Of a stretch of 64,000 nucleotides of DNA, positions 63,710 to 64,000 are shown in pieces. The notes below the pieces were generated by a model that was not told the origin of the DNA, made no database searches, and was given only the letters and a program-made list of their open reading frames with translations. The position numbers were made by a program, and so were the translations under genes. Position 1 is the first letter of the stretch; each line of letters opens with the position of its first letter. The DNA comes from Niveibacterium microcysteis (lineage in GTDB: Bacteria; Pseudomonadota; Gammaproteobacteria; Burkholderiales; Rhodocyclaceae): positions 2,356,001 through 2,420,000 of the forward strand of contig NZ_CP071060.1 of NCBI RefSeq assembly GCF_017161445.1. The letters are read 5' to 3'.

Positions 63710-64000
63710 ATGGCCAACAACTCCTGGGACACGATGGACGTCCACCTGCTGCGCGTGCTCCACGCAGTGCTGGCCGAATGCAGCGTCACCAAGGCGGCGC
63801 TGCGCCTGAATCAGTCGCAACCAGCGGTGAGCACCGCGCTTCGTCGGCTGCGCGATATCACCGGCGACCAACTGCTGGTGCGCTCGCGCAACGGCATGAC
63901 TCCGACCGAACGCGGCGCCGCGCTGCTTGAGCCCGTCAAGCTGGCGCTGGCGCAGATCGAAGCAATCGCAGTACGCCAGGTGCGTTTCGATCCGGCAAAG
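63710..64000 (+). CDS. LysR-family transcriptional regulator (partial, N-terminal 97 residues)
   Basis: The frame runs off the right edge. It starts MANNSWDTMDVHLLRVLHAV. The helix-turn-helix is SVTKAALRLNQSQPAVSTAL followed by RRLRDITGDQLLVRSRNGMTPTERGAALL, the standard LysR DNA-binding domain. The effector domain lies outside the window. Its target could be the divergent atzH-like/gntR operon or genes further right. Confidence 0.93.
   Translation, partial: MANNSWDTMDVHLLRVLHAVLAECSVTKAALRLNQSQPAVSTALRRLRDITGDQLLVRSRNGMTPTERGAALLEPVKLALAQIEAIAVRQVRFDPAK

Overview
The window looks like a GC-rich betaproteobacterial chromosome (Rhodocyclales/Burkholderiales-like). The evidence is indirect: the codon and base composition, the FmdA/FmdB and Urt-type proteins, an AtzF/BiuH-type ureide pathway, and an arginase next to phosphatidylserine decarboxylase. 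I cannot name a genus. I see no rRNA, tRNA or CRISPR.

Region 1 (1-15.2 kb, + strand) is the distal part of an exopolysaccharide locus. It holds a MurJ-like flippase, a hexapeptide acyltransferase, two glycosyltransferases, UDP-glucose dehydrogenase, a phosphohexomutase, a nucleotidyltransferase, a PslG-like lipoprotein glycosidase and the four dTDP-L-rhamnose genes. Region 2 (15.3-22 kb) holds housekeeping genes (arginase, phosphatidylserine decarboxylase) and a four-gene MacAB/outer-membrane-factor export operon.

Region 3 (about 22.05-24.98 kb) is a mobile island of decayed pieces. Oppositely oriented arrays of a roughly 20-bp GACAAAA-type repeat, resembling binding sites for a Tn7/Tn402/IS21-class transposase, bracket an IS3-family element with a frameshifted orfB. 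The IS abuts the C-terminal third of an integron-type tyrosine recombinase.

Region 4 (25-63.4 kb) is a large nitrogen-scavenging block. It contains: (a) a sensor that fuses an NCS1 permease, a cysteine cluster, a histidine kinase and a receiver, plus its LuxR-type response regulator, divergent from a UrtABCDE-type urea/amide importer with formamidase and FmdB; (b) a purine block with a BMP-family (PnrA-like) binding protein, xanthine dehydrogenase XdhABC, a nucleoside-type ABC importer, a CMP/dCMP-fold deaminase, 8-oxoguanine deaminase and guanine deaminase; (c) an NMT1/TauT-type ABC importer and a Tsx-like porin; (d) a seven-gene operon in which a second BMP-type importer is interleaved with biuret hydrolase, a BiuH paralogue (candidate triuret hydrolase) and allophanate hydrolase AtzF, followed by a GntR regulator co-transcribed with an AtzH-like protein. 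A partial LysR regulator runs off the right edge.

Read together, region 4 imports and strips nitrogen from amides, purines and the ureides that can arise from urate. Three of its minus-strand transcription units have sigma-54 -24/-12 promoter matches, one with NtrC-like enhancer sites. A shared GntR-type palindrome lies at two of the ureide promoters. Uricase, allantoinase and urease are not in the window.
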